Assembly (NCBI RefSeq): GCF_000423585.1
Contig: NZ_AUIG01000020.1
Location: 1-64,000 of the forward strand
From: Salinimicrobium xinjiangense DSM 19287
GTDB lineage: Bacteria; Bacteroidota; Bacteroidia; Flavobacteriales; Flavobacteriaceae
DNA: 64,000 nucleotides
Direction of reading: 5' to 3'
This document shows, piece after piece, positions 36,147 through 45,790 of the stretch (positions are counted from its first letter, which is position 1; each line of letters opens with the position of its first letter). The notes below the pieces were generated by a model, which had not been told where the DNA came from, searched no databases, and was given only the letters and a program-made list of their open reading frames with translations. The translations under genes and the position numbers were made by a program.

Positions 36147-37124
36147 TTATTTCTTTCGTTCAATCACGTAGTTGACCATAAGGACAAGTGAATCTTTATA
36201 AGAAGAGTCAGGATATTCATCCAGTAAAGTCAGGGCCTCCTGTTGAAATGATTTCATTTTGGCAACGGCGTAATCCAGGCCGCCATTATCTTTTACGAAA
36301 TTGATTACCTCCCTTACGCGTTTGCTGTCTTTATTATGGTTCTTAACGGAGTTTATGAGCCAGGATTTCTCCTTAGCCGAAACATTGTTGAGCACATAGA
36401 TAAGCGGCAGGGTCATTTTCTGCTCCTTAATATCGATTCCGGTAGGTTTCCCGATGCGTTCATTCCCATAATCAAAAAGGTCATCTTTTATTTGGAAAGC
36501 CATACCTATAAGTTCTCCAAAATGCCGCATTTTTTCAACTTCGGGAGAATCAGGTCGAACAGAGGCGGCTCCCAGACTGCAGCAGGCTGCAATTAAGGTA
36601 GCAGTTTTTTGCCTGATGATCTCGTAATAAATATCTTCGGTAATATCCAGTCGACGGGCCTTTTCTATTTGTAGTAACTCTCCCTCACTCATCTCCCTTA
36701 CCGCAACTGAAATGATCTTGAGTAAATCAAAATCGTTGTTATCAATTGAGAGCAGGAGGCCTTTCGAAAGCAGATAATCCCCGACGAGAACGGCAATCTT
36801 ATTCTTCCAGAGTGCATTAATAGAAAAGAAGCCGCGACGGCGGTTGGAATCGTCCACTACGTCATCGTGAACGAGGGTAGCAGTATGTATGAGTTCAATA
36901 ACAGAAGCTCCCCGGTAAGTACGTTCATTCACTTTTCCTTCTGCCACCATCTTTGCCACAAGGAAAACGAACATGGGACGCATTTGCTTTCCCTTCCGGT
37001 TTACAATAAAATGGGTGATCCTGTTGAGAAGGGCTACCTTCGAAGACATCGACTGAGTGAACTTTTTTTCAAAAAGTTCCATCTCTTTTTCGACGGGCAG
37101 CTTTATTTTTGAGATAACCTTCAT
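36147..37124 (-). CDS. ispB: Polyprenyl (octaprenyl/heptaprenyl) diphosphate synthase
   Basis: A 325-residue trans-prenyltransferase that makes the side chain of menaquinone by adding isopentenyl diphosphate units. Both Asp-rich motifs are present: LVHDDVVDDSNRRRG (FARM) and QIKDDLFDYG (SARM). Chain length cannot be read with certainty from the sequence. It lies 66 bp after rlmN in the same orientation. Confidence 0.9.
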   Translation of the reverse strand: MKVISKIKLPVEKEMELFEKKFTQSMSSKVALLNRITHFIVNRKGKQMRPMFVFLVAKMVAEGKVNERTYRGASVIELIHTATLVHDDVVDDSNRRRGFFSINALWKNKIAVLVGDYLLSKGLLLSIDNNDFDLLKIISVAVREMSEGELLQIEKARRLDITEDIYYEIIRQKTATLIAACCSLGAASVRPDSPEVEKMRHFGELIGMAFQIKDDLFDYGNERIGKPTGIDIKEQKMTLPLIYVLNNVSAKEKSWLINSVKNHNKDSKRVREVINFVKDNGGLDYAVAKMKSFQQEALTLLDEYPDSSYKDSLVLMVNYVIERKK

Positions 37125-37190
37125 AAGGGCTGCTAAGATAGTTAAAAGATTAAATTTTTAACCCTCTCAAAAAATGGCTTTTTTGAAGAT

Positions 37191-38246
37191 CTAAGCAGTA
37201 GCTTCTGTAGATTTATTTGCGAGTTGACCGCAGGCTGCATCTATGTCTTTTCCGCGGGACCGCCTTACTGTGCAAGTGATTCCATTGCGTTCCAGTTGAT
37301 CTACATACATATCTGTAGTTTCTGAAGGTGCCTGCCGGAAAGTTTCATCCCCAATATCATTATACTCAATGAGATTTACCTTACAGGGAACGTACTTGCA
37401 GAATCTCACTAAAGCGTCAATATCCTTTTTTCTGTCATTAATGCCTTTCCAGACCACATATTCATAAGTAATACGGCTTTTGGTCCTGGCGTACCAGTAT
37501 TCCAGAGCCTCCCGTAAGTCATCAAGCGGGAACGTAGCATTAAATGGCATTATAGAAGTACGTACCTCATCAATAGCCGAATGTAAAGAAACGGCAAGTT
37601 TAAACTTCACCTCTTCATCAGCCAGTTTTTTTATCATTTTTGGCACTCCGGAAGTTGAAACAGTAATTCGTTTAGGAGACATTCCCAGACCCTCGGGAGA
37701 AGTGATCTTTTCTATTGCCTTAAGTACGTTATTATAGTTCATGAGCGGTTCTCCCATGCCCATAAAAACAATGTTGGAAAGCGGCTTGTCAAAATACAGC
37801 CGACTTTCATTATCGATTGCCACTACCTGATCGTAGATCTCATCAGGATTCAGGTTGCGCATCCGTTTTAGCTTAGCGGTAGCACAGAATTTACAATCCA
37901 GGCTGCAGCCTACCTGTGAAGAAACACAGGCAGTAGTACGCTTGGGAGTCGGGATCAAAACTGATTCTACCGTAAGATCATCATGTAATTTTACTGCGTT
38001 TTTAATGGTGCCGTCGCTACTCCGCTGCATCTGGTCCACACGAATGTGGTTGATCACAAAGTTCTCACTCAGCATTCGACGTGTTTCCTTCGAGATATTG
38101 GTCATATCTTCAAAAGAATGAGCTCCTTTCCCCCACAACCACTCGTAAACCTGAGTTCCCCGGAAAGATTTATCCCCCTGGGAAACAAAGAATTGCTGCA
38201 GTTGTTCCTTGGTTAATGCCCGTATGTCTTTCTTGTCATTTTTCAC
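37191..38246 (-). CDS. rlmN: Dual-specificity RNA methyltransferase RlmN
   Basis: A 351-residue radical-SAM enzyme that methylates C2 of A2503 in 23S rRNA and, in some bacteria, A37 of tRNA. The radical-SAM cluster motif is CSLDCKFCATAK. The mechanistic C-terminal Cys is in GKDIDAACGQL. GEPLMNYNNVLKAI and the TVSTSGVPKMI segment are typical. It is full length and shows no oddities. Confidence 0.95.
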   Translation of the reverse strand: MKNDKKDIRALTKEQLQQFFVSQGDKSFRGTQVYEWLWGKGAHSFEDMTNISKETRRMLSENFVINHIRVDQMQRSSDGTIKNAVKLHDDLTVESVLIPTPKRTTACVSSQVGCSLDCKFCATAKLKRMRNLNPDEIYDQVVAIDNESRLYFDKPLSNIVFMGMGEPLMNYNNVLKAIEKITSPEGLGMSPKRITVSTSGVPKMIKKLADEEVKFKLAVSLHSAIDEVRTSIMPFNATFPLDDLREALEYWYARTKSRITYEYVVWKGINDRKKDIDALVRFCKYVPCKVNLIEYNDIGDETFRQAPSETTDMYVDQLERNGITCTVRRSRGKDIDAACGQLANKSTEATA

Positions 38247-38380
38247 GCCGCAAAAGTACGAAGTAATTCAGGATATAAAATTCAAAATTCAAGATCTTTC
38301 AAATCAGAATTACTAAAGTTATTTTTTTAAAGTACGAGCTTACAAGCAATTAATGGTCCAAAATCGGCAAATTAGAAGTA

Positions 38381-38421
38381 CCAAATTCCAATACCCAAAT
38401 TCCAATACCCAAATTCCAATT
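38381..38421. repeat. Three tandem 14-bp repeats (CCAAATTCCAATAC)
   Basis: Two exact units and a third with a diverged end lie in the 295-bp gap between queA and rlmN. The AAATTCC core recurs on one strand or the other near 1378, 15138 and 59320, so this is one instance of a dispersed simple-repeat class. Nothing else apart from the queA terminator was seen in the gap. Confidence 0.7.
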
Positions 38422-38455
38422 AAGATTTAATAAGGATCAAGAAAGTGCTGAAACA

Positions 38456-38495
38456 CGTAAAAAAAAAACCTCACAGGTCTTTGAGAGCTGTGAGG
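38456..38495 (-). terminator. Intrinsic terminator of queA
   Basis: CCTCACAG (38469-38476) pairs with CTGTGAGG (38488-38495). On the minus strand the stem is followed by a run of nine or more U (the A-run at about 38460-38468). It is 46 bp after the queA stop codon. Confidence 0.85.
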
Positions 38496-38541
38496 ATTGA
38501 TGTTTATTTATACTGCCTACTAAAGACTGCGAACTGCTTAC

Positions 38542-39591
38542 TTACAAAATAAGCATCGCGTCACCGTAGGTGTAGAAACGATATTTTTCTTTTACAGCTT
38601 CAGCATAAGCCTTCTTCATGAAGTCGTGACCTGCGAAAGCAGAAACCATCATCAATAATGTAGATTTTGGCGTATGGAAATTAGTGATCATACAATTTGC
38701 AATACTGAAGTCGTAAGGAGGAAAAATGAATTTATTGGTCCATCCACTGAATTCATTCAGCGTCCTGTTAGAGGAAACTGAACTTTCCAAAGAACGCATT
38801 ACCGTAGTTCCTACCGCACAAACTTTTCGCTTTTCGGAGATAGCTTTGTTAATAGTATTTACAGCTGGTTTTTCAATAAAAGCTTCCTCGCTGTCCATTT
38901 TATGTTTGGATAGATCTTCCACCTCTACAGGGCTAAAAGTCCCTAAACCAACGTGTAAGGTAACTTCTGCAAAATCGACCCCTTTTATTTCGAGTCTTTT
39001 CAAAAGATGTTTGGAGAAGTGAAGTCCGGCTGTTGGTGCAGCTACAGCACCTTCAGATTTTGCGTATATGGTCTGATACCGCTCCTTATCTTCTGGCTGC
39101 ACCTCTCTCTTAATATATTTTGGAAGCGGAGTTTCACCCAGCTCTGTCAATTTATCACGGAATTCTTCATAAGATCCGTCATAAAGGAAACGCAGGGTTC
39201 TTCCGCGGGAAGTAGTGTTGTCAATAACCTCGGCTACAAGACTTTCATCCTCTCCAAAATATAACTTGTTCCCAATCCTAATCTTTCTCGCCGGGTCAAC
39301 CAGCACATCCCATAAGCGGGTTTCAGCATTTAATTCTCTCAACAAAAACACTTCAATACGGGCACCGGTCTTTTCTTTATTTCCGAATAAACGCGCAGGA
39401 AAAACCTTGGTGTTATTTAATACCATCACGTCATGCGGCTCAAAATAATCAATAAGATCCTTGAATTGCTTGTGCTCAATTGTTTGATTCTTTCTGTTCA
39501 AAACCATTAGACGAGCTTCATCCCTGTTTTCTGAAGGATACTCTGCCAAAAGTTCCGGCGGAAGATCAAAATTGAAGTGCGATAATTTCAT
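38542..39591 (-). CDS. queA: tRNA preQ1(34) S-adenosylmethionine ribosyltransferase-isomerase
   Basis: A 349-residue enzyme that adds the epoxycyclopentanediol from SAM to preQ1 in tRNA, the penultimate step of queuosine synthesis. Family motifs are [12 protein letters not shown] at the N-terminus, [27 protein letters not shown] and [11 protein letters not shown]. The ATG at 39591 (MKLSHFNF) is preferred over the one two codons upstream at 39597. It has its own terminator. Confidence 0.95.
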   Translation of the reverse strand: MKLSHFNFDLPPELLAEYPSENRDEARLMVLNRKNQTIEHKQFKDLIDYFEPHDVMVLNNTKVFPARLFGNKEKTGARIEVFLLRELNAETRLWDVLVDPARKIRIGNKLYFGEDESLVAEVIDNTTSRGRTLRFLYDGSYEEFRDKLTELGETPLPKYIKREVQPEDKERYQTIYAKSEGAVAAPTAGLHFSKHLLKRLEIKGVDFAEVTLHVGLGTFSPVEVEDLSKHKMDSEEAFIEKPAVNTINKAISEKRKVCAVGTTVMRSLESSVSSNRTLNEFSGWTNKFIFPPYDFSIANCMITNFHTPKSTLLMMVSAFAGHDFMKKAYAEAVKEKYRFYTYGDAMLIL

Positions 39592-39721
39592 TCCCATATA
39601 AGATACATTTTTAGAAGCTGCAAATATACAACCTCGGGATAGGGGTTGTCAAGTAAATGGAGGTTTATTTAAGAAATCTGTTAATTGATGCGGCTGTACA
39701 ACGTGGTCTGTTGAAAATATT

Positions 39722-40954
39722 TTAACTAACAGCTGAATCTTCTACGGAAAATCCCAGCTGCTCCAAATTTTCCCAAAACTCCGGAAAGGATTTGCTCACC
39801 ACTCCGGCATCTTTGATAATTATTGGCACTTTAAGAGCCAAAGGTGCGAAAGCCAGCGCCATGCGGTGATCGTTATATGTTTCAATAGAAACATTAGATC
39901 GAATTTCTTCGGAAGCTGAAAGCTGAAGGGAATCCTCGGTGATCTCCACTTTTCCCCCAAGCTTCTCCAGTTCGTTCTTCAACGCCTGAAGCCTGTCCGT
40001 TTCCTTGATCCGAAGCGTGTGTAAGCCGGTAATATAAAGTTCAACCCCAAGACCAAAGCAGCTAACCGCAATTGTCTGTGCAAGATCGGGACTGTTGGAG
40101 AGATCCAGTTCCAGTTTTTCCGGAAGCTCTGTCTGTATCTTTTCCAGCTTTATCTCACCTTCCAAAAAGGTGGTTTTTACTCCTAATTTCCGGTAGATCT
40201 CGGCTATACTTCTATCTCCCTGCAGGCTGTCCTCCCGATATGAAGTCAGAACAATTTCAGCCGATTCAGAAAGGGCTGCCATACCGTAGAAATAAGAAGC
40301 CGAACTCCAATCGGATTCCACGACCAATTCTTTTTCTTCAACAGATTGCACCGGTTGTATGGAGATACAATTGTTTCCAAACTTTCCGGAGATCCCGCAT
40401 TGCTTCAGCAGTTGCAGGGTCATTTCTATATATGGAACCGAAGTCACTTTTCCTTCCAGATCAATATGAAGACCTTCAGGCAGAGAAGGTGCTAATAACA
40501 TCAAGGCAGATATATACTGACTGCTGATATTCGCCTGTACTTTCACCTCATTCTTCAACAGCTTTCTGCCTTTTATTCGTAAAGGGGGAAAGCCTTGATT
40601 TTTCTCGTAGGTGATCTCTGCTCCTAATTTCCGAAGCGCATCCACAAGAATGGATATTGGCCGCTCCTGCATGCGCTCACTTCCGGTTAAGACTACCTCC
40701 CGACCTTCACAGCCGGAAAAATAGGCTGTTAGAAAGCGCATTGCTGTTCCCGCATGATGAATATCGATCACCTCTTTAGAAGAAGCCAGGGCACTTTGGA
40801 GCACCCTGGTATCGTCACTATTAGAAAGGTTTTTTATTTTTATTTCAGGATAATGAGCCTGCAGAATAAGCAGCCGGTTAGATTCACTTTTTGAACCGGT
40901 CACAGCTATTCTCCCGTTAATATTCGGATTGTCCTTGATAAGCTTAAGCTGCAT
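39722..40954 (-). CDS. aroA: 3-phosphoshikimate 1-carboxyvinyltransferase (EPSP synthase)
   Basis: A 410-residue shikimate-pathway enzyme that makes EPSP from phosphoenolpyruvate and shikimate 3-phosphate. TGSKSESNRLLIL is the N-terminal substrate-binding motif, HHAGTAMRFLTAYF carries the conserved Thr-Ala-Met-Arg segment, and TLRIKETDRLQAL with NDHRMALAFAP are the C-terminal signatures. Its start overlaps the preceding small gene by 11 bp. It is not in the aromatic operon near 50 kb, and no attenuator was seen before it. Confidence 0.95.
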   Translation of the reverse strand: MQLKLIKDNPNINGRIAVTGSKSESNRLLILQAHYPEIKIKNLSNSDDTRVLQSALASSKEVIDIHHAGTAMRFLTAYFSGCEGREVVLTGSERMQERPISILVDALRKLGAEITYEKNQGFPPLRIKGRKLLKNEVKVQANISSQYISALMLLAPSLPEGLHIDLEGKVTSVPYIEMTLQLLKQCGISGKFGNNCISIQPVQSVEEKELVVESDWSSASYFYGMAALSESAEIVLTSYREDSLQGDRSIAEIYRKLGVKTTFLEGEIKLEKIQTELPEKLELDLSNSPDLAQTIAVSCFGLGVELYITGLHTLRIKETDRLQALKNELEKLGGKVEITEDSLQLSASEEIRSNVSIETYNDHRMALAFAPLALKVPIIIKDAGVVSKSFPEFWENLEQLGFSVEDSAVS

Positions 40955-41216
40955 CGTCCCTCCTCTTAAAGTTTTTACGCCTGCTGGTCATATACATGGC
41001 ATAAACCAGGCTAATAGCTGCTTTAATAAGAAAATATTCCACCCATTTTCCATCTGCCCACTCATCTTCATAGATGGCAGCGAATTCCCCGGCCAGGATC
41101 TGCCTAAAGTGAGAAAGAATTAATGACAGCCCCACGAAGATCACAAAAAAGATAGTTCCTAATTGCAGTACCCTCATCCAGTATTCAGAACTTTTAACGT
41201 CTTCTAAGATGCGCAT
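40944..41216 (-). CDS. Small membrane protein of unknown function
   Basis: A 90-residue protein with two probable membrane segments (about 18-38, VLQLGTIFFVIFVGLSLIL, and about 62-80, FLIKAAISLVYAMYM), separated by an acidic loop and ending in a basic tail. I do not recognise the family. The gene is 1 bp after the MazG-like gene and overlaps aroA by 11 bp, so it is translated as part of this operon and is likely real. Confidence 0.7.
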   Translation of the reverse strand: MRILEDVKSSEYWMRVLQLGTIFFVIFVGLSLILSHFRQILAGEFAAIYEDEWADGKWVEYFLIKAAISLVYAMYMTSRRKNFKRRDDAA

Positions 41217-41217
41217 T

Positions 41218-41544
41218 TTACTGTAACTTTTCGTTGTTTTTATGTCTGTCTTTGTCCCGTTTGGTCTTGAGATTCAGCTTTTTATCAAAAGACTCCTGTA
41301 GATTGATCCCTGTCTGGTTCGCCAGGCATAGAACTACAAAAACCACATCGGCCAGTTCCTCTCCCAGGTCTTTCGATTTATCACTTTCTTTTTCACTTTG
41401 CTCACCATAGCGGCGGGCAATAATACGGGCTACTTCCCCTACTTCTTCGGTAAGCTGGGCCATGTTCGTGAGCTCATTAAAATACCTCACTCCATGTTCC
41501 TTAATCCAGGCATCTACAGCTTCCTGAGCATTTTCAATATTCAT
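41218..41544 (-). CDS. MazG-like nucleotide pyrophosphohydrolase
   Basis: A 108-residue all-alpha NTP pyrophosphatase. The metal-binding signature is EEVGEVARIIARRYGE (ExxE) and GEELADVVFVVLCLAN (ExxD). Such small enzymes hydrolyse non-canonical or excess nucleoside triphosphates to monophosphates; the exact substrate is unknown. It shares one base with the upstream DUF3857 gene. Confidence 0.87.
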   Translation of the reverse strand: MNIENAQEAVDAWIKEHGVRYFNELTNMAQLTEEVGEVARIIARRYGEQSEKESDKSKDLGEELADVVFVVLCLANQTGINLQESFDKKLNLKTKRDKDRHKNNEKLQ

Positions 41545-43523
41545 TAGATAGTTTTTTTCAAAACTATAGCTTCTGTTTGTTTCTCCACCATTTGAGCGTA
41601 AAATTCTTTCAGAATATTGTATTGGTCCGGAAGGAAAATAATCTTCTTAATGTCGAATTCCGACTCCAGCCTCAGGAATCTTCCGTTTTGACTTACCAGG
41701 AACTTAAATTCTCCTTCGCCATCGTTGATCCTGGTAATAATACTTTCGGGCATAGCCTCCACTTCGAAACCTTCAGGAATTAAAATATTCACTGTTGTAT
41801 TTTTCAGCATTGGGAAATCAAAGAAAATCGGATACTTTCTCTCTTCTGCTTTAAAAGGATTTTCTGAAAGGCCTTTGAAAATAAAAGGTTTAAGATAAAT
41901 TTTATCCTGAATTACATCCACTCCCTGAGATAATTCAAATCCATAGGTCTCTTTTACATCTGTACCTATTGCTTTAAGATTTTCCTGCTTCACCTCTGAG
42001 AGAATAATATTACCCTTTCCTTTTTCAATATTTACAATCAGACTTTGCTCTGTTAGTCCGCCAAAATTTTCACGATAGTTTCTTGCAAAGAGACCGTTGT
42101 GCAGATTTACAGATTTTCCTCTAAGCACCATGTCCTCCCCCAATTCATAGCTAAGAACAGACCTTTCCTGTGACTGAAGTTGCGGATTAAGGTTGACCCA
42201 GGCAGAAGTCCCATCCTCCCGGATGATCCTCCCCTGCCAGTTTCGTGCACGGGCGGGTAATTCTCCCATGGCAGCATGTGGATCTGTCGCATCCAGAAGA
42301 ATCATTCCGTTGCCTGATTCAATGGCAGCAATTACATAATTAAAACCTTTTCGGGTAGGGTAGATAGGTATTCCATTACTTCGGGTACTCACCACAACCG
42401 GATTGACCTTGAGACCTGCATATTTTAACATTGCTGTAAGCAGGAGATTAATGTCACCAACATTTCCCTCGCCTTTATTAAAAGCAGTTTTACCCCCACT
42501 CTCGGCTGTAAACCCATAGTAACCGTTCCACTTTACCTTGTTTCTCAAAAAGTTAAAAACCAATTCTGCCCGCTCCATTTGTGGATTTACTCCTTCCAGC
42601 AATTTATCCAGATCCTTTTTGAAAAAACCGTCCCGGCTCACCTCCTTTTGAAATCCTCCGTCACTAAAGATGCTCTTAGCCACCCCTTCCCAGTCATGAG
42701 AGTAATTTTCTATCATGGAATTCGGGAATTTGGTATAAGTAAGCTCCCACTTAAGAAATGCCGCATAATTGTGTAAGTAATCTACATAATCCTCATTTTT
42801 AAGGGCAGGAACATTGTTGGTGTTGACTTCATAAACATTCTGATTGAACTCCAGCCTGCCACCGGAACGGGAGCCGGACATATGAACAAAGGGTTTTGAG
42901 CTTTCGTCGACAGGAATTATTAGAGGTGACTTGGTATTCGGATACTTTCTGAAGACGAGATATTCGGGAATAGAAATTTTTACTTCGAGCCGGTTTATGG
43001 GAATAGTGGATTGAAGAGGAGTATCATCTATGGAAGTGACAAATGGGGATCTCAAAGTATACTTGTATTCTATAACGCTGCCTTCCTGCACTGCAGGCAT
43101 TGTTAGCTTTGTCGTAAGACGGTAATCACTAACTTCCTCCTGGAATATCCCGTTGTTCTTTAATTTTTCATCGATGAGTTTACCATCCTTCAAATTATAG
43201 GTATAAGCTTTAATGGAGGTTACTTTTTCTTTGTCTTTGGAATTCTGGTAATAAGAAATCTCCTTTGTTGCCCAATCAAAACCCTCTTTGGTATAGATCT
43301 TAATTCTCTCATGAATATCTGTTACCAATGTAAACCCGGTATGGTCGTTGTATTCGTAATATACGTTCTGACTCCGGTAAAGAATGGCTGCATCTGCCTC
43401 GTTGTCCTGTGGGTGAAATTCTTCCTCCACTTCTTCCGGGGAAACTTTTCCAAAGCGGAAGTCCTGGGCTCCTGCTCCAATACCAAGCAGCATCAATGCC
43501 GCGAGAAAATAAAATTTTTGCAT
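41544..43523 (-). CDS. Secreted DUF3857 / transglutaminase-fold protein lacking the catalytic Cys
   Basis: A 659-residue protein with a signal peptide (FYFLAALMLLGIGAGAQ), an N-terminal DUF3857 domain, a central transglutaminase-like domain and a C-terminal DUF3858-like domain. At the site where active relatives have GDCKG, this protein has KGEGNVGDINLLLTA, so the nucleophilic Cys is absent. It is probably a structural or binding protein. It is paired with a paralogue, 10 bp upstream, that keeps the Cys. The biological role is not known. Confidence 0.82.
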   Translation of the reverse strand: MQKFYFLAALMLLGIGAGAQDFRFGKVSPEEVEEEFHPQDNEADAAILYRSQNVYYEYNDHTGFTLVTDIHERIKIYTKEGFDWATKEISYYQNSKDKEKVTSIKAYTYNLKDGKLIDEKLKNNGIFQEEVSDYRLTTKLTMPAVQEGSVIEYKYTLRSPFVTSIDDTPLQSTIPINRLEVKISIPEYLVFRKYPNTKSPLIIPVDESSKPFVHMSGSRSGGRLEFNQNVYEVNTNNVPALKNEDYVDYLHNYAAFLKWELTYTKFPNSMIENYSHDWEGVAKSIFSDGGFQKEVSRDGFFKKDLDKLLEGVNPQMERAELVFNFLRNKVKWNGYYGFTAESGGKTAFNKGEGNVGDINLLLTAMLKYAGLKVNPVVVSTRSNGIPIYPTRKGFNYVIAAIESGNGMILLDATDPHAAMGELPARARNWQGRIIREDGTSAWVNLNPQLQSQERSVLSYELGEDMVLRGKSVNLHNGLFARNYRENFGGLTEQSLIVNIEKGKGNIILSEVKQENLKAIGTDVKETYGFELSQGVDVIQDKIYLKPFIFKGLSENPFKAEERKYPIFFDFPMLKNTTVNILIPEGFEVEAMPESIITRINDGEGEFKFLVSQNGRFLRLESEFDIKKIIFLPDQYNILKEFYAQMVEKQTEAIVLKKTI

Positions 43524-43533
43524 GGTGGTTGAT

Positions 43534-45453
43534 TTAATTGCTCCTTACAAGTACAGCTTTTTGATTGCTCAGAGCGTGAATAGAATACATGAAATCCCGA
43601 AATTCCCCCAAAGATTCTGCGGGCCAGGTTCCCTCGTTGAGCGTATAGGAGCGTTCAACCAGGATTATGTTTTTACCGTCTTTTTCAAGGAATTGAGGAG
43701 CTATATAAAAACTTCCAAATTCACTATTGATCGTTACCGCCTCGGGAAGAGCTTCAAGCTCAAAACCGTCGGGCAGACTGAACTCAAAAGTATCTGCTTC
43801 TGTTATGCCTCTGCCAATTTTAATTGGCAACTTCCTCCCTTCCCTGCCCGAGATGGAATAAGTGTCGATTTTAAGAAAGTTAAGAGGCAATAAAATTCTG
43901 CTGCCTGCCTTTGAAGTATATTTCTCTCCGGAAAATTTTAGTGTTTCAGTAAATTCATGTTCTTCGCGGTCATTTTGGAAAGCAGGCTTTTCAAGATTCA
44001 GATTTTTGAGGTGTCCCCAGTGCTTTTTATAAAATAGCACCTGATCTTTCTCTGGCACCGAAGTGATCCTGTAGATATTCCCGTACGGAATTCCCCTGCT
44101 CTTCCTGATTATTGAAGCTTCGAAGCTGCCATCCTCACCCAAATTAATGTGACAGTTACTTTCCTGCACATTTTCTTCCGGCGTATAGGTTTTTGTCTTT
44201 ACAATCTCTCCACCTTCAGGTTTAACCAGGAGTACATGCCGGTCGTCTGTGAAATCCCCAATATAGTTGAACGGAATTGTTTGACTTGTACATTCAAGCC
44301 AGATGTCTTTGCCGTCATCCTGCGGAAGATTAAGTATCACGTGATTACCCTGGATCGAAACAAATTCCGGATCTATATCTTTTTTTTCTTCTCCGGAATA
44401 TACCACCGCATAGTAAGATGTGATATTCTGAGAATCCAGCAGGGCTTTGGTATAATTAGTAAGTCCCTTACAATCCCCGTATTTTACCTGATCAACCTCG
44501 GCAGCGGGAATAGGCTCCCAACCTCCAATGCCTAACTGAACACTAATGTACCTTGAATTTTGCTGCACGTAATCATAGATGATCCTCGCCTTTTCTACAT
44601 CATCTTTGGCATTCGCTGTAAGTTGGGAGATCTTGTTTATCGTAGTAGCGGGAAGCCGGTCCCGTCCTGCAAGCAAATTGTCATACTGCCATTTACCAAA
44701 ATCCTTCCAGGTAGCTCCGCTTCCTTTTACTCCCACCAGGGAAAATTCATTTAGCGCCACCTGTAACTGAGGCGAAAATTCTTCCAGCAGCGGACTCAAG
44801 GGTTCAGACCTGTAAGCAGGAAAATTGGAAAGAGTATAAGTAAGCGCATTTAAAGATTGTTCTTTTTCTAATTCCAGATTTTCAAGGTTTCGTTCCTGCA
44901 ATCTGTATTCAAGACTGGCGGGATTTAAAACCTTATAAGTAGATTTCTCCACGCTCACATAAAAGCCTCTTACAGGATTCCAGTCCGGTAAAAAAATCGT
45001 GCTGTTGGTCTCTACCTCGCTTTCATAAACAATGGTGTAGGGATATTCCCTTGGCGTGAATTCGGCATAACTTACCCGGGTATCACTGTATAAAGTACCG
45101 GAGGAAATAGCACTACGGTCATTAAATTGTTTGGCCCTGATCTTTTTGATTTCGGCTCCATTCTTATCATAAATAAAAAGACTCTGGTGCCTTATCTTGA
45201 TATTATCACTGTAATAATCACCTGCAAAGGCATATCTGTCTCCTTTTTCATTGAGAATTGTCACCACTTTACGGTAATTTATCCTCATCTTATCTACAGC
45301 CTCAATAGAAATAGAACGGATTTCATCCCGGACTATCGCGTTAGCGTTTTCCTTTAATTTGGGATCAACAAGATTAGTGGAATAAGGAGAGCCTTGGGAG
45401 AAGAAAACTGTGGTGCTAACCAACAGGAACAGAAAGGTAAATAGACGTAACAT
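43534..45453 (-). CDS. Secreted DUF3857 / transglutaminase-like protein with intact Cys
   Basis: A 639-residue protein with signal peptide LFTFLFLLVSTTVFFSQ, DUF3857 (about 30-230), a transglutaminase-like core and a C-terminal beta-rich region. VDQVKYGDCKGLTNYTKALL contains the expected catalytic Cys, GNHVILNL contains a candidate His, and an Asp follows. Its substrate is unknown. ATG 45453 is chosen because it starts directly before the signal peptide. Upstream is the RAYT/REP repeat cluster, which separates the operon from dtd. Confidence 0.83.
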   Translation of the reverse strand: MLRLFTFLFLLVSTTVFFSQGSPYSTNLVDPKLKENANAIVRDEIRSISIEAVDKMRINYRKVVTILNEKGDRYAFAGDYYSDNIKIRHQSLFIYDKNGAEIKKIRAKQFNDRSAISSGTLYSDTRVSYAEFTPREYPYTIVYESEVETNSTIFLPDWNPVRGFYVSVEKSTYKVLNPASLEYRLQERNLENLELEKEQSLNALTYTLSNFPAYRSEPLSPLLEEFSPQLQVALNEFSLVGVKGSGATWKDFGKWQYDNLLAGRDRLPATTINKISQLTANAKDDVEKARIIYDYVQQNSRYISVQLGIGGWEPIPAAEVDQVKYGDCKGLTNYTKALLDSQNITSYYAVVYSGEEKKDIDPEFVSIQGNHVILNLPQDDGKDIWLECTSQTIPFNYIGDFTDDRHVLLVKPEGGEIVKTKTYTPEENVQESNCHINLGEDGSFEASIIRKSRGIPYGNIYRITSVPEKDQVLFYKKHWGHLKNLNLEKPAFQNDREEHEFTETLKFSGEKYTSKAGSRILLPLNFLKIDTYSISGREGRKLPIKIGRGITEADTFEFSLPDGFELEALPEAVTINSEFGSFYIAPQFLEKDGKNIILVERSYTLNEGTWPAESLGEFRDFMYSIHALSNQKAVLVRSN

Positions 45454-45605
45454 TATCAGAACGGTAGGTTGGTTCTGCAATATAATAATTTAACTCTTTT
45501 TAACAATTTTTTTAAGGAAGTATTTCTTTCTCTCAGTCTTTTTCTAAAGAACAAAATTTGACTAATTTTTAGTGTGGTTGGTTTGAAGGAGTCATAATTT
45601 TTTAT

Positions 45606-45790
45606 CAACCCTTTCAGGGTATAAAACCGCTGAAAGGCTTACTCAAGATATAAAACCGTTGCCTGAACTATTTTTCTACACAACCCTGTCAGTGGCTCCA
45701 GGCCCTGACAGTGGTTGATTTCCTATCTGTACGGCTTAACTTTAGTGTTCCCGACGAACCCTGTCAGGGTGTAAAACCGCTAACAGGGTT
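45606..45790. repeat. REP-like palindromic repeats, cluster left of the RAYT
   Basis: Three imperfect palindromes are present: 45606-45636 (AACCCTTTCAGGGT...CTGAAAGG), 45681-45717 (CAACCCTGTCAGTGG...CTGACAGTGGTTG) and 45754-45790 (AACCCTGTCAGGGT...CTAACAGGGTT). The last touches the RAYT stop codon. The 110-bp stretch 45681-45790 is an imperfect direct repeat of 46377-46488 on the other side of the RAYT, including the non-palindromic spacer (CTGTACGGCTTAAC against CTGTACCGTTTAAC). Nothing else is seen in 45481-45788. Confidence 0.85.

Noticed and set aside
38381-38421. A CRISPR array
   Set aside because: The 14-bp units are contiguous, without unique spacers, and no cas gene is present.
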